Shown: positions 1 through 6,245 of the stretch, in pieces
How positions within the stretch are numbered: position 1 is the first letter of the stretch
Layout: each line of letters opens with the position of its first letter
Assembly (NCBI GenBank): GCA_022572105.1
Contig: JACZWN010000060.1
Location: forward strand, 1 to 15,598
From: Pseudomonadota bacterium
GTDB taxonomy: Bacteria; Pseudomonadota; Alphaproteobacteria; Kiloniellales; J153
Reading direction: 5' to 3'
DNA: 15,598 bases
Translations under genes and position numbers: made by a program
The notes under the pieces: generated by a model
Told to the model about the DNA's origin: nothing
Seen by the model: the letters and a program-made list of their open reading frames with translations, nothing else
Databases searched by the model: none

Positions 1-663
1 GCGCCGCAAACGGCTGCGGCGGCGCCGGCCGAGCCGCCGCCGGCCGAGCCGCCGCCGAAGGTGAAGGACGCGCCGACCCCGACCCTTGATGCCGCGCCCG
101 GCCCGGCCGCGACGTCCGAGTCCCGGCCCCGGAAACGGCGCTCCGGCAGCTTCTTCTCCTGGATAGCGGGGCGCGGAAGCGCCAGCGTCGAGGAACACTT
201 CGAGAAGGGCGACCGGCATTATTACGGCCAGGGCGTGCGCAAGAACCTGGCGCTCGCGCTACGCTCGTACCGAAAGGCCGCGGACCTCGGCCACGCGGCG
301 GCGCAAAACCGGCTCGGCTGGATGTACGAGAAGGGCGAGGGCGTCGAAGCGGACTACAGCGAGGCGGTGAAGTGGTACCAGCGCGCCGCCGAGCAGGGCC
401 ACGTCAACGCCATGAACGATCTCGGCTACATGTACCGCCAAGGCTGGGGCGTGACCCAGAGCTACTCCGAAGCCTTGCGCTGGTTTCGCAAGGCCGCCGA
501 AAAATACGACAGCTACGCCGAATACAATATGGGCCAGATGTACGAAAACGGCTGGGGCGTCGAGAAGGACCTGGAGGAGGGCATCCGCTGGTTCCGCAGG
601 TCCGCCGCGCGCGGTCACGAATGGGCCGCCAAGCGGCTCGAGGATCTCGGCGTCAAGACCTGA
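1..663 (+). CDS. Sel1-repeat (TPR-like) protein, 5' end outside the window
   Basis: The reading frame is open from base 1 and ends at TGA 661-663, so only the last 220 residues are visible and the true start lies upstream. The visible N-terminal part is a low-complexity Ala/Pro linker with a duplicated AEPPP unit, followed by a basic stretch (RPRKRR). From about visible residue 65 to 215 there are four Sel1-like repeats of about 36 residues, recognisable by A-x-x-x-L-G-x-M-Y-x-x-G-x-G-V and W-x-x-x-A-A-x-x-G-H. Sel1 repeats form a curved alpha-helical solenoid used for protein-protein contacts, often in signalling or envelope proteins. The partner and function are unknown here. A GTG at 61 could start a 200-residue protein, but the frame continues upstream with the same composition, so I treat the gene as truncated by the window edge. 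Confidence 0.88.
   Translation, partial: APQTAAAAPAEPPPAEPPPKVKDAPTPTLDAAPGPAATSESRPRKRRSGSFFSWIAGRGSASVEEHFEKGDRHYYGQGVRKNLALALRSYRKAADLGHAAAQNRLGWMYEKGEGVEADYSEAVKWYQRAAEQGHVNAMNDLGYMYRQGWGVTQSYSEALRWFRKAAEKYDSYAEYNMGQMYENGWGVEKDLEEGIRWFRRSAARGHEWAAKRLEDLGVKT
28..57. repeat. Tandem 15-bp duplication inside the proline-rich linker
   Basis: Two perfect adjacent copies of gccgagccgccgccg (28-42 and 43-57) encode AEPPP twice. The 15-bp unit keeps the frame, so it changes only the length of the linker before the Sel1 domain. It may vary in copy number between strains. Confidence 0.8.
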
Positions 664-830
664 GGAGAGCGGGACCGCTGGCCGGCCGCCGGCCCGAGAT
701 CACCGCCTCGAGGCGCCCGCCGCCGCGAACATCCGCCGGCTCGAACGCCCGCGGTCGGGCATTTTCAGAGAACTTGCATCGCACCCGCGACCCTCTTTGG
801 GCGATGCCGCCGCGCGCCACCCGGCTTCAC

Positions 831-860
831 TTATACCAAGGAGCGTTGATAATGACCCAT
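831..860 (+). repeat. 30-nt repeat, copy R1 (left end of the MITE-like element)
   Basis: It starts with TTATACC, contains AAGGAG at 838-843 and an ATG at 852-854, and ends in GACCCAT. AAGGAG followed by ATG after 8 nt has the geometry of a ribosome-binding site and start codon. The frame opened by this ATG does not encode anything recognisable. Confidence 0.8.
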
Positions 861-864
861 CACA

Positions 865-975
865 CGGTTTCCCAAGGTTTTTGGCCAGGAGCGCGTAGCG
901 CGGCGATGCGGGGCATCGCCGCGCCCTGCGCCTCGTCCAAAAGCATTGGGGCCGTCCGAAAGCCCTGGGAAACCG
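865..975. repeat. Inner inverted repeat with a 12-bp stem-loop
   Basis: CGGTTTCCCAAGGTTTTTGG at 865-884 pairs with 956-975 (17 of 20 positions match as an inverted repeat). Between them, GCGCGGCGATGC (898-909) and GCATCGCCGCGC (913-924) form a perfect 12-bp stem with a GGG loop. The arrangement looks like a small structured element nested in the MITE-like element, and it could fold as RNA. Confidence 0.7.
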
Positions 976-1051
976 CCGTTCCGGTCGCGCCGGCTAACCG
1001 GCAGGGGGCGAATCGGTGCGGGCGTCGGCAAGCCTCGACGACCCGCCCTCC

Positions 1052-1073
1052 GCAGCGGCGGCGCTGCCGCTGC
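1052..1073. repeat. Hairpin GCAGCGGC / GCCGCTGC
   Basis: A perfect 8-bp inverted repeat with a 6-nt loop lies in the right half of the MITE-like element. It adds to the structured character of the interior. No T-run follows, so it is not an obvious terminator. Confidence 0.6.
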
Positions 1074-1156
1074 AGTGGGGCGGATGCCCGCATCGCCCGC
1101 GACTTTCCTGCTACCTGCCCGGTGGCCCGGCGGATCGCCTGCGCGATTTCTTTTTT

Positions 1157-1186
1157 ATGGGTCAGTATCAACGCTCCCTGGTATTA
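1157..1186 (-). repeat. 30-nt repeat, copy R2 (right end of the MITE-like element)
   Basis: Read on the - strand it starts TAATACC and ends GATACTGACCCAT. It matches R1 at 27 of 30 positions in inverted orientation. Here the position of the ATG has become CTG, so this copy lacks the start codon that R1 and R4 have. Confidence 0.8.
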
Positions 1187-1483
1187 GATCTGAGCATCGT
1201 TTGCTATACCCCGGAAAACCCGACCGTTTCCGGAAGCGGGGCCTTCAAGGCGGTGCCGAATCGATCCCCAAAAAACGCGCATAAGACATATTATGGAAAA
1301 TTTGAGCCACTGGCTCCGGCGCTGCGCCGAAAGCCTGTTCTCACAGGAATGTCACAGAGTTAGGGGCATAATCTAAGACGGACGGAGCGCGCGGGACGCG
1401 ACGGGGGCGCCGACAGAATGTTGCGCTCCATGATTGCATCTTGGCGTGCGTTCCCACAGAAAAACTGCTATTCGGATTTCGAG

Positions 1484-2101
1484 ATGAGCGCAATCACCGT
1501 ATTCATCGTCGACGACGACGAGGATCTTCGGTCTTCCCTGGTCGACCTAGTCGAAACCGCCGATCTCAAGGCGGAAGCCTATGGATCGGCCAAGGAACTC
1601 CTCGACGCCTTCAAGACCGGGTGCGAGGGTTGCCTGGTGGTCGACATCCACATGCCCGGGATGGACGGCCTGGAGCTTCAGGAAAGGCTCAAGGCCGATG
1701 GGATCAGGATTCCGGTGATCGTCATCACCGGCCGCGGAGACGTGCCCAAGGCGGTCAAGGCGCTGAAGACGGGCGCCGTCGATTTTATCGAAAAGCCGTT
1801 CGGCGGTGAGCTCGTTTTGAGTAGTATTCGCCGCGCCATCGAGATCGGCAAGCGAGCCCGGGCGAAAGGGGAACTGGCCGCCGATGCCGCGCATCGGATC
1901 GAGCGGTTGACGCCGCGCGAGCGCGAGGTGCTCGATCACCTGGTCGTCGGTCATTCCAACAAAATTATCGCCGCCAAGCTGGCTATCAGCCCCAGGACCG
2001 TCGAGGTCCACCGCGCCCGCGTCATGGAGAAAATGCACGCCCAAAGCCTGTCCCACCTGGTTCGCATGGCGCTCGCCGTCGAGCCCGACGAAGACGCCTG
2101 A
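1484..2101 (+). CDS. FixJ-family two-component response regulator (REC + LuxR HTH)
   Basis: The 205-residue product has a receiver domain at about 4-118 with the acidic cluster DDDED (10-14), the phospho-accepting Asp54 in VVDIHMPGMDG, Thr82 in ITGRGD and Lys104 in EKPF. A LuxR-type helix-turn-helix follows at about 140-198 (LTPREREVLDHL to SPRTVEVHRARVMEKM). Length and layout match FixJ/TodR-type regulators, in which phosphorylation of the aspartate promotes dimerisation and DNA binding. An upstream in-frame ATG at 1418 would add 22 residues. I chose 1484 because the family begins a few residues before the first beta strand. No cognate sensor kinase such as FixL lies in the window, so the signal is unknown and the name fixJ would be too specific. 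Confidence 0.9.
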   Translation: MSAITVFIVDDDEDLRSSLVDLVETADLKAEAYGSAKELLDAFKTGCEGCLVVDIHMPGMDGLELQERLKADGIRIPVIVITGRGDVPKAVKALKTGAVDFIEKPFGGELVLSSIRRAIEIGKRARAKGELAADAAHRIERLTPREREVLDHLVVGHSNKIIAAKLAISPRTVEVHRARVMEKMHAQSLSHLVRMALAVEPDEDA

Positions 2102-2196
2102 GAGCCCGGGCCCGCGGCGCGGCAACACCGCCCTCGCCTTCCCCGCCGGAGCGCCTCCCGGCCCCGGCGTTCGGCCGCATAGGTATTATTCCGGAC

Positions 2197-2225
2197 TTCA
2201 ATCATCCCTCCTAAGCCCTTATATT
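2197..2225 (+). promoter_or_regulatory. Candidate sciP promoter
   Basis: TTCAAT (2197-2202) and TATATT (2220-2225) are separated by 17 bp. The -10 matches the sigma70 consensus at 5 of 6 positions, but the -35 is weak. Transcription would start near 2232, about 45 bp before the sciP ATG. This is a prediction only. Confidence 0.35.
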
Positions 2226-2244
2226 CTTAGGTCGATTCAGATTC
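2210..2244. promoter_or_regulatory. Palindrome and paired GANTC sites upstream of sciP
   Basis: CCTAAG (2210-2215) and CTTAGG (2226-2231) form an inverted repeat over the candidate -10 region. Two GATTC sites, the GANTC target of the CcrM methylase in alphaproteobacteria, follow at 2234-2238 and 2240-2244. In Caulobacter, GANTC methylation together with GcrA controls several cell-cycle promoters. Placement just ahead of a cell-cycle regulator gene makes similar control plausible here, but GANTC is common by chance. Confidence 0.4.
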
Positions 2245-2276
2245 CGAAAAGGCGAAATAGCGAGCTTGACCGTTAG

Positions 2277-2561
2277 ATGATCCCGAAAGCACCCAACGAC
2301 GCGCGGCGCATTCCCACGAGCGTCGACGATCTGCCCTCTCCCGACACTATACGTTGGCACACGCACCTAAAGGCGCGGGTCGTGGCCGGGGTGCGCAGCG
2401 GCCTGATCAGCCTCGAGGAAGCCTGCCGGCGCTATCGGTTGTCAGCCGAGGAGTTCGCCTCTTGGCAGCGGCTGATCGACGAATACGGGCTGCTCGGTCT
2501 GCGCGTTACTTACTGCAAGCAATACCGCCGAACCCCGTACGGCCCAGGCGATCTGATCTAA
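2277..2561 (+). CDS. sciP: SciP-family CtrA inhibitor (DUF1153)
   Basis: This small 94-residue protein is dominated by a DUF1153 helix-turn-helix domain at about 16-85. The hallmark segments are RWHTHLKARVVAGVRSGLIS, EEACRRYRLSAEEF, WQRLIDEYGLLGLR and a C-terminal QYRR. In Caulobacter, SciP binds CtrA and blocks its recruitment of RNA polymerase, repressing CtrA-activated genes in late and early cell-cycle stages. Length and domain coverage match that family. The start is fixed by a TAG stop directly before the ATG (2274-2276). The gene follows the FixJ-like gene after 175 bp with its own candidate promoter, and faces the MBL hydrolase gene across a long palindrome. The ribosome-binding site is weak. 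Confidence 0.9.
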   Translation: MIPKAPNDARRIPTSVDDLPSPDTIRWHTHLKARVVAGVRSGLISLEEACRRYRLSAEEFASWQRLIDEYGLLGLRVTYCKQYRRTPYGPGDLI

Positions 2562-2571
2562 TTTATTGATG

Positions 2572-2635
2572 TAGACCGGATTCACAGCATCGATCGAACC
2601 CACGATGTGGGTTCGATCGATCCTGATCCGGTCTA
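2572..2635. terminator. 64-bp palindrome between convergent genes, possible bidirectional terminator
   Basis: The outer arms TAGACCGGAT (2572-2581) and ATCCGGTCTA (2626-2635) pair perfectly over 10 bp. The inner arms ATCGATCGAACCCA (2589-2602) and TGGGTTCGATCGAT (2608-2621) pair over 14 bp around a 5-nt loop, CGATG. An asymmetric internal loop (7 and 4 nt) separates them. The element lies between the sciP stop and the stop of the convergent MBL gene, which suits transcription termination in both directions. There is no T-run on either side, so termination is inferred from position, and it could instead be a palindromic repeat or a protein-binding site. Confidence 0.55.
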
Positions 2636-2697
2636 GGCTCCAAGCCGGTGTCCGGTCGCGGTGGCGACGCCGAGCCCACGGGCATCCTCGGCCTCCG

Positions 2698-3474
2698 TCA
2701 CACCTCGAGCACCATGCCGTCGTAGGCCGGCTCGACCCCGGCCGGGCAGCGCGACTTGAGGTCCTCGTAGTCGATCTGGTGGTTCATGTGGGTGAGCACC
2801 GCACGCGCCGGGCGCACGCGCTCGACCCATTCGAGAGCCCGCTCGAAATGCGCGTGAGTCGGATGGGGCTTGTCGCGCAGGCAGTCCACGATCCACAGCC
2901 TGACCCCGGCCAAGGCCGCGAAAGCCGCCTCGTCGAGCGTGACCACGTCGGTCGAGTAGGCGGCGTCGCCGAATCGGTATCCCAGGCTCGTCTCCGGGCC
3001 GTGGCCCTGGACGAACGGCACGATCGCGATGCCGCCGAGTTCCATGGGTCCTTCGATCGGGATGTCGTCGAGCAGGGGGCGGTAGAGGTTGTCCGGGTCG
3101 CAACTCGACGTGAAGGCGTAGTCGAAGCGCCGGGTCAGAATGGCCCGCGTCGGCGCGTCCATATAGGCGGGAATCGGCGCGGCGCGGGTGTAGACCATGG
3201 CGCGCAGCTCGTCCAGGCCGTGACAATGGTCGGCGTGGGCGTGGGTGAAGAACAGGGCGTCGATCCGCTCGATCCCGGCGTCTATGATCTGGGCGCGCAG
3301 GTCGGGCGAGGCGTCGACGAGCAGGACCGTGGGCCCCTCCTCCACCAGGATCGACACGCGGCGGCGGCGGTTGCGCGGATTGCCCGGGTCGCAGGCGCCC
3401 CAGTTGCCGCCGGGGGTTCCGTCGGCGAACGGCACGCCGCCGGAGCCGCCGCAACCGAGGACGGTGATTTTCAT
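2698..3474 (-). CDS. MBL-fold metallohydrolase (PhnP-like)
   Basis: The 258-residue product starts MKITVLGCGGSGGVP, typical of the beta-lactamase-fold hydrolases related to PhnP and RNase Z. The metal-binding motif THAHADH is at 77-83 (His78, His80, Asp82, His83). Further likely ligands are the Asp of AYSTD and the His residues of LTHMNHQ near the C terminus. PhnP itself is a cyclic phosphodiesterase, but in alphaproteobacteria this gene sits downstream of tatD rather than in a phn operon, so the substrate is unknown. Its ATG overlaps the tatD stop as ATGA (3471-3474), which indicates translational coupling with tatD. The gene ends opposite sciP. Confidence 0.9.
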   Translation of the reverse strand: MKITVLGCGGSGGVPFADGTPGGNWGACDPGNPRNRRRRVSILVEEGPTVLLVDASPDLRAQIIDAGIERIDALFFTHAHADHCHGLDELRAMVYTRAAPIPAYMDAPTRAILTRRFDYAFTSSCDPDNLYRPLLDDIPIEGPMELGGIAIVPFVQGHGPETSLGYRFGDAAYSTDVVTLDEAAFAALAGVRLWIVDCLRDKPHPTHAHFERALEWVERVRPARAVLTHMNHQIDYEDLKSRCPAGVEPAYDGMVLEV

Positions 3475-4271
3475 GGCCCCGGGTCGCGGTGCGCCGGCCG
3501 CCGCGCCCTGGCGAACAGATGGAAGGCGTTGTCGCCGGTGATCCGGGTCAGCTCCTGCACCGACACGCCCTTCACCTCGGCCAGAGCGGCGGCGGTATGG
3601 ACCACGTAGGCCGGCTCGTTGCGCTTGCCGCGCTTGGGCACGGGCGCGAGATAGGGCGCGTCGGTCTCCACCAGCAGGCGTTCGAGCGGCACCTCGCCGA
3701 GCGTCGCGCGCAGCGCCTCGGCCTTCTTGAAGGTCACGATGCCCGCGACCGAGATGTAGAGGCCGAGCTCGAGTGCCGCCCGGGCCAACTCGGGGCCCGC
3801 GGTGAAGCAGTGGATGACGCCGGTGAACGGCCCCTCCGCGTGGGCCTCGCGCAGGATCCCGATGGTGTCCTCGTCGGCGTCGCGGGTATGGACGATCACC
3901 GGAAGCCGGGCCTGCCGCGCGGCGCGGATATGGGCGCGGAAGCTCTCCTGCTGGCACGCGCGCGGCGCGTGCTCGTAGTAGTAATCGAGGCCGGTCTCGC
4001 CGATGCCTACGACCTTGGCATGGGCGGCCAGTTCGACCAGGCGCGCGGGCTCGCTCAGGCCCTCGCCCGCGGCCTCGTGCGGATGCACCCCGACCGAGCA
4101 GTAGACGTCGTCGAAGCGCTCGGCGATGGCGCGCACCCGGTCAAATTCGGAGAGCTTGGTGCAGATGGTGATCAGCGCGCCGACGCCGACCCGCCGGGCC
4201 CGCGCGACCACCTCGTCGAGGTCGCCGTCGCGCTCCAGGTAATCCAGGTGGCAGTGGGAATCGACCAGCAT
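3471..4271 (-). CDS. tatD: TatD-family metal-dependent deoxyribonuclease
   Basis: The 266-residue protein is a TIM-barrel metallohydrolase. It shows VDSHCHLDYL at the N terminus (His-x-His metal ligands), GIGETGLDYYYE (Glu ligand), PVIVHTRDAD and GVIHCFTAG (His ligands), and VETDAPYLAP (Asp ligand) toward the C terminus, all in family order. TatD enzymes are Mg-dependent 3'-5' exonucleases proposed to act in DNA repair; RNA and peptide substrates have also been suggested. I chose the ATG at 4271 because family members start almost directly at the VDSHCHLD strand. A GTG at 4307 would add 12 residues. The stop overlaps the next ATG by 4 bases. In related genomes tatD follows metG directly; here the AAA+ ATPase and cyclase genes intervene. 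Confidence 0.95.
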   Translation of the reverse strand: MLVDSHCHLDYLERDGDLDEVVARARRVGVGALITICTKLSEFDRVRAIAERFDDVYCSVGVHPHEAAGEGLSEPARLVELAAHAKVVGIGETGLDYYYEHAPRACQQESFRAHIRAARQARLPVIVHTRDADEDTIGILREAHAEGPFTGVIHCFTAGPELARAALELGLYISVAGIVTFKKAEALRATLGEVPLERLLVETDAPYLAPVPKRGKRNEPAYVVHTAAALAEVKGVSVQELTRITGDNAFHLFARARRPAHRDPGP

Positions 4272-4391
4272 GAGCACGGGGTTCGGGACGATTTCGGGGA
4301 TCGGCACGGCCAGGTTAGCAGATAGCGCAAGTCTTCGGGCGCGGTCAACCGCCCGACGCGCGGCCCGCGGCCACTCGTGACCGGGCTTTCT

Positions 4392-5855
4392 TTACTTGGA
4401 AATCGAGAACCCTTGGCTCGCGATGCCCTTCGCCGCCGTGTGACTCGCGCCGTCGCCGTTCGCGCGTGCCCCGTCCTTGCTGCGCGCGGTCTCGCTCTTG
4501 GCCGAGAGATTCTCCATCGCATCGATCAGGAACTCGCGGCTCATCGTCACCTCCAGGCCCAGGTATTTGCAGGCGGCGATGCATTGCTCGACGACGAACT
4601 TGGGCTGGAAGTACGAAAGCGGCTGCTCGAAGGTGGTCTGCAACTCGTGCGCCACGAACTCGGGAATCTCGTCCCGATACTCGAGGTCATGCTGCGCGCA
4701 GAGCATCTGAAACAGGGTGCGGTAGCTCTCGATCGACGGCGCGGCGAGCTCGACCTTGTAGGGAATCCGGCGCAGGAAGGCCGGGTCCATGATGTCTTCC
4801 GGCAACAGGTTGGTGGAGAATATCAGGAGTTCGTCGAAGGGGATGGAGAAGGTCTTGCCGGTATTGAGGGTCAGGTAGTCGACCCGCTTTTCCATGGGCG
4901 TGATCCAGCGGTTCAGCAGGTCCTCGGGCCGGACCAACTGACGGCCCAGGTCGTCGACGATGAAGGTGCCGCCGATCGCCTTGAGGTGGAGCGGCGCCTC
5001 GTAATAGCGCGCGTGGGGGTTGAAGCTGAGATCGAGCATCTCGAGCGTCAGCTCGCCGCCGGTGATGATGACCGGGCGCGTGCAAGCCACCCAGCGCCGG
5101 TCGATATCGTCGATGCGCAGGCTGACGCTCGAAAACAGGGTCTGTTCCGGGTGGGAAACATCGTCCACCGCCTTGTGCAGCGTCGTATCGAAAACCTTGA
5201 TGGTGGTGCCGTCGACGTCGAGGCAGTAGGGAATGTGGATGATCTGCTTGAAGATCCCGCCGATCACCTCGGCGATCGTCGTCTTGCCGTTGCCCGGGGG
5301 GCCGTACAGCAGGAGCGAACGCTCCGCGTTGATCGCCGGCCCCAGGCGACGGACCAGCTTTTCCGGAACGACCAAGCCTTCCAGCCCCTTGAGCAGGGCC
5401 TCGCGGTCGATCTCCTCGTGCCGGATCCGCTGGCGGTCGATCTGACGGTGATAGTCCGCCAGGGTAACCGGCGCGGGCCCGATGTACTGGGACAGGCCGA
5501 GCGCCTCGATGGCCCATTCGCGTCCCTTGCCAAGCAGGGAATACCTGAACTCGGAATGCTGGCCGTCGCCGGCCAGGCCGAGGTTCTCGATCAGCGCCCG
5601 GTCCTTGATCTCCTCCATCAGCGAATTGACAATCGCCGAGTTGAGCTTGAGCGCGTCGGCAAGCTGAGAAGAGGTCTCCAGGCCGCGCACGTACATGGTT
5701 TTGAGCAACAGGCTGATCATGTTGTTCAGCCCGAGCCCGGTTTCGGCGATCGACCGCGGCGGCGGCGGGCGGTCGCACATGAGCGTCCGGATTTTCTCAG
5801 CTGTCATCGAATCGACGTCCGTGCGGTTCCGTTGGGAAGTGCCGAAAAGGTCCAT
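4392..5855 (-). CDS. AAA+ ATPase of unknown function with N-terminal helical/winged-helix region
   Basis: The 487-residue protein has one AAA+ module: Walker A GPPGNGKT at 185-192, Walker B-like FIVDD at 298-302, sensor-1 STN at 347-349 and a likely arginine finger in FLRRIP (Arg362/363). Residues about 45-120 (ISLLLKTMYVRGLETSSQLADAL onward) look like a winged-helix or other helical recognition domain. The last 35 residues are low complexity. No signal peptide or membrane helix is visible, so it should be cytosolic. I recognise the type from alphaproteobacterial genomes, where it is annotated only as an AAA-family ATPase; the client is unknown. Walker B here reads VDD, where many AAA+ proteins have DE, so the catalytic glutamate may be replaced by aspartate. 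It sits between metG and tatD and starts at an ATG preceded by GGACAGG. Confidence 0.85.
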   Translation of the reverse strand: MDLFGTSQRNRTDVDSMTAEKIRTLMCDRPPPPRSIAETGLGLNNMISLLLKTMYVRGLETSSQLADALKLNSAIVNSLMEEIKDRALIENLGLAGDGQHSEFRYSLLGKGREWAIEALGLSQYIGPAPVTLADYHRQIDRQRIRHEEIDREALLKGLEGLVVPEKLVRRLGPAINAERSLLLYGPPGNGKTTIAEVIGGIFKQIIHIPYCLDVDGTTIKVFDTTLHKAVDDVSHPEQTLFSSVSLRIDDIDRRWVACTRPVIITGGELTLEMLDLSFNPHARYYEAPLHLKAIGGTFIVDDLGRQLVRPEDLLNRWITPMEKRVDYLTLNTGKTFSIPFDELLIFSTNLLPEDIMDPAFLRRIPYKVELAAPSIESYRTLFQMLCAQHDLEYRDEIPEFVAHELQTTFEQPLSYFQPKFVVEQCIAACKYLGLEVTMSREFLIDAMENLSAKSETARSKDGARANGDGASHTAAKGIASQGFSISK

Positions 5856-5884
5856 GGGCCTGTCCGATGCGCTGGAATCTAGGT

Positions 5885-5916
5885 CTTATATGTTAACGTA
5901 TCGTTAGTGATATCAC
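5885..5916 (-). promoter_or_regulatory. AAA+ ATPase promoter region with CtrA-like box and a palindrome
   Basis: On the - strand, CTAA-N7-TTAAC spans 5892-5907, one mismatch from the CtrA consensus TTAA-N7-TTAAC, about 40 bp upstream of the ATG. TATAAG (5890 down to 5885) could be the -10. A perfect 10-bp palindrome, GTGATATCAC, overlaps the box at 5907-5916. The arrangement fits a regulated promoter, possibly under CtrA, but it is prediction only. Confidence 0.4.
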
Positions 5917-5940
5917 GTCCCGGCGGGCCGTGGGCAAGGG

Positions 5941-6171
5941 TTAATCCATGGCCGGCCCGCTGTCCACGCTGACACCATGACCAGAAACTCGACCCCGAGG
6001 AGGCGCACCAGGCGCCGCTCGCCGACGTAGATCTTGCCGTGGCCGGTCATCTCGGGCTCGAGCGCGAGATCGGAAATCTCGACATGAGTGCTGGACCCGC
6101 ATGACCTTGCGGTGCAGCCCATTCTCCGGCTCCATGACGGTGGCGGCATGAAAATTAGCATGGGATCCCAC
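5941..6171 (-). pseudogene. Possible decayed gene fragment, frameshifted, unassigned
   Basis: Two adjoining - strand frames give protein-like sequence with coding-like GC at third positions. The first reads HAATVMEPENGLHRKVMRV, down to about 6082. A different frame then continues VEISDLALEPEMTGHGKIYV and ERRLVRLLGVEFLVMVSAW, down to about 5945. Together they would make one fragment with a frameshift near 6080. I do not recognise the family. It lies in the 390-bp gap between the divergent AAA+ ATPase and cyclase genes. The coding-like look could be chance in GC-rich DNA. Confidence 0.3.
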
Positions 6172-6232
6172 CCAACAAACGCCGCCAACCCGTCCTACGA
6201 TTGGGGCCCACCTCTAGACCCAGCGAGACCCC

Positions 6233-6239
6233 GGAGGAG
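6233..6239 (+). promoter_or_regulatory. Strong ribosome-binding site that fixes the cyclase start
   Basis: GGAGGAG lies 6 nt before the ATG at 6246. An earlier in-frame start at 6201 has no such signal, so this site decides the start. Confidence 0.8.
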
Positions 6240-6245
6240 AAATCA

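Larger units (their letters stand above)
831..1186. mobile_element. MITE-like element with 30-nt terminal inverted repeats
   Basis: The left end (831-860) and the reverse complement of the right end (1157-1186) match at 27 of 30 positions; both share the core GGAGCGTTGAT followed by A/CTGACCCAT. The interior of about 296 bp encodes no recognisable protein and is rich in hairpins: an inverted pair at 865-884 and 956-975, a perfect 12-bp stem at 898-924, and an 8-bp stem at 1052-1073. Short length, terminal inverted repeats and lack of a transposase fit a miniature inverted-repeat transposable element. The outer bases are TTATACC and GGTATTA, so a TA target duplication is possible but not proven. 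Solo copies of the same end sequence occur elsewhere in the window. Confidence 0.6.
664..1483. other. Gene-free region holding a MITE-like element
   Basis: I find no convincing gene here. Open frames in this stretch have no family motifs and overlap on both strands. Bases 664-830 hold nothing recognisable. Bases 831-1186 are the MITE-like element described separately. Bases 1187-1483 are A/T-richer than their surroundings (for example around 1265-1300) and presumably carry the promoter and leader of the FixJ-like gene, but I could not fix a convincing -35/-10 pair. Confidence 0.6.

Noticed and set aside
860..1171. 103-residue - strand ORF inside the MITE-like element
   Set aside because: It starts with a TTG in the terminal repeat and runs through the hairpins. 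There are no transposase or other motifs.
372..1187. 271-residue + strand ORF across the end of the Sel1 gene and the MITE-like element
   Set aside because: It overlaps the Sel1 gene in another frame and then reads through the repeat ends. No part resembles a known family.
1418..1483. Upstream ATG start for the FixJ-like gene
   Set aside because: It would add 22 residues not seen before the receiver domain in this family. The ATG at 1484 gives the normal length.
4272..4307. GTG start for tatD
   Set aside because: Possible, but the extra 12 residues precede the universal VDSHCHLD start and no ribosome-binding site favours it.
2605..5882. Long + strand ORFs at 2605-3609, 3489-4325 and 4377-5882
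   Set aside because: They are antisense to the MBL, tatD and AAA+ genes, have no motifs, and arise from GC-rich third positions on the other strand.
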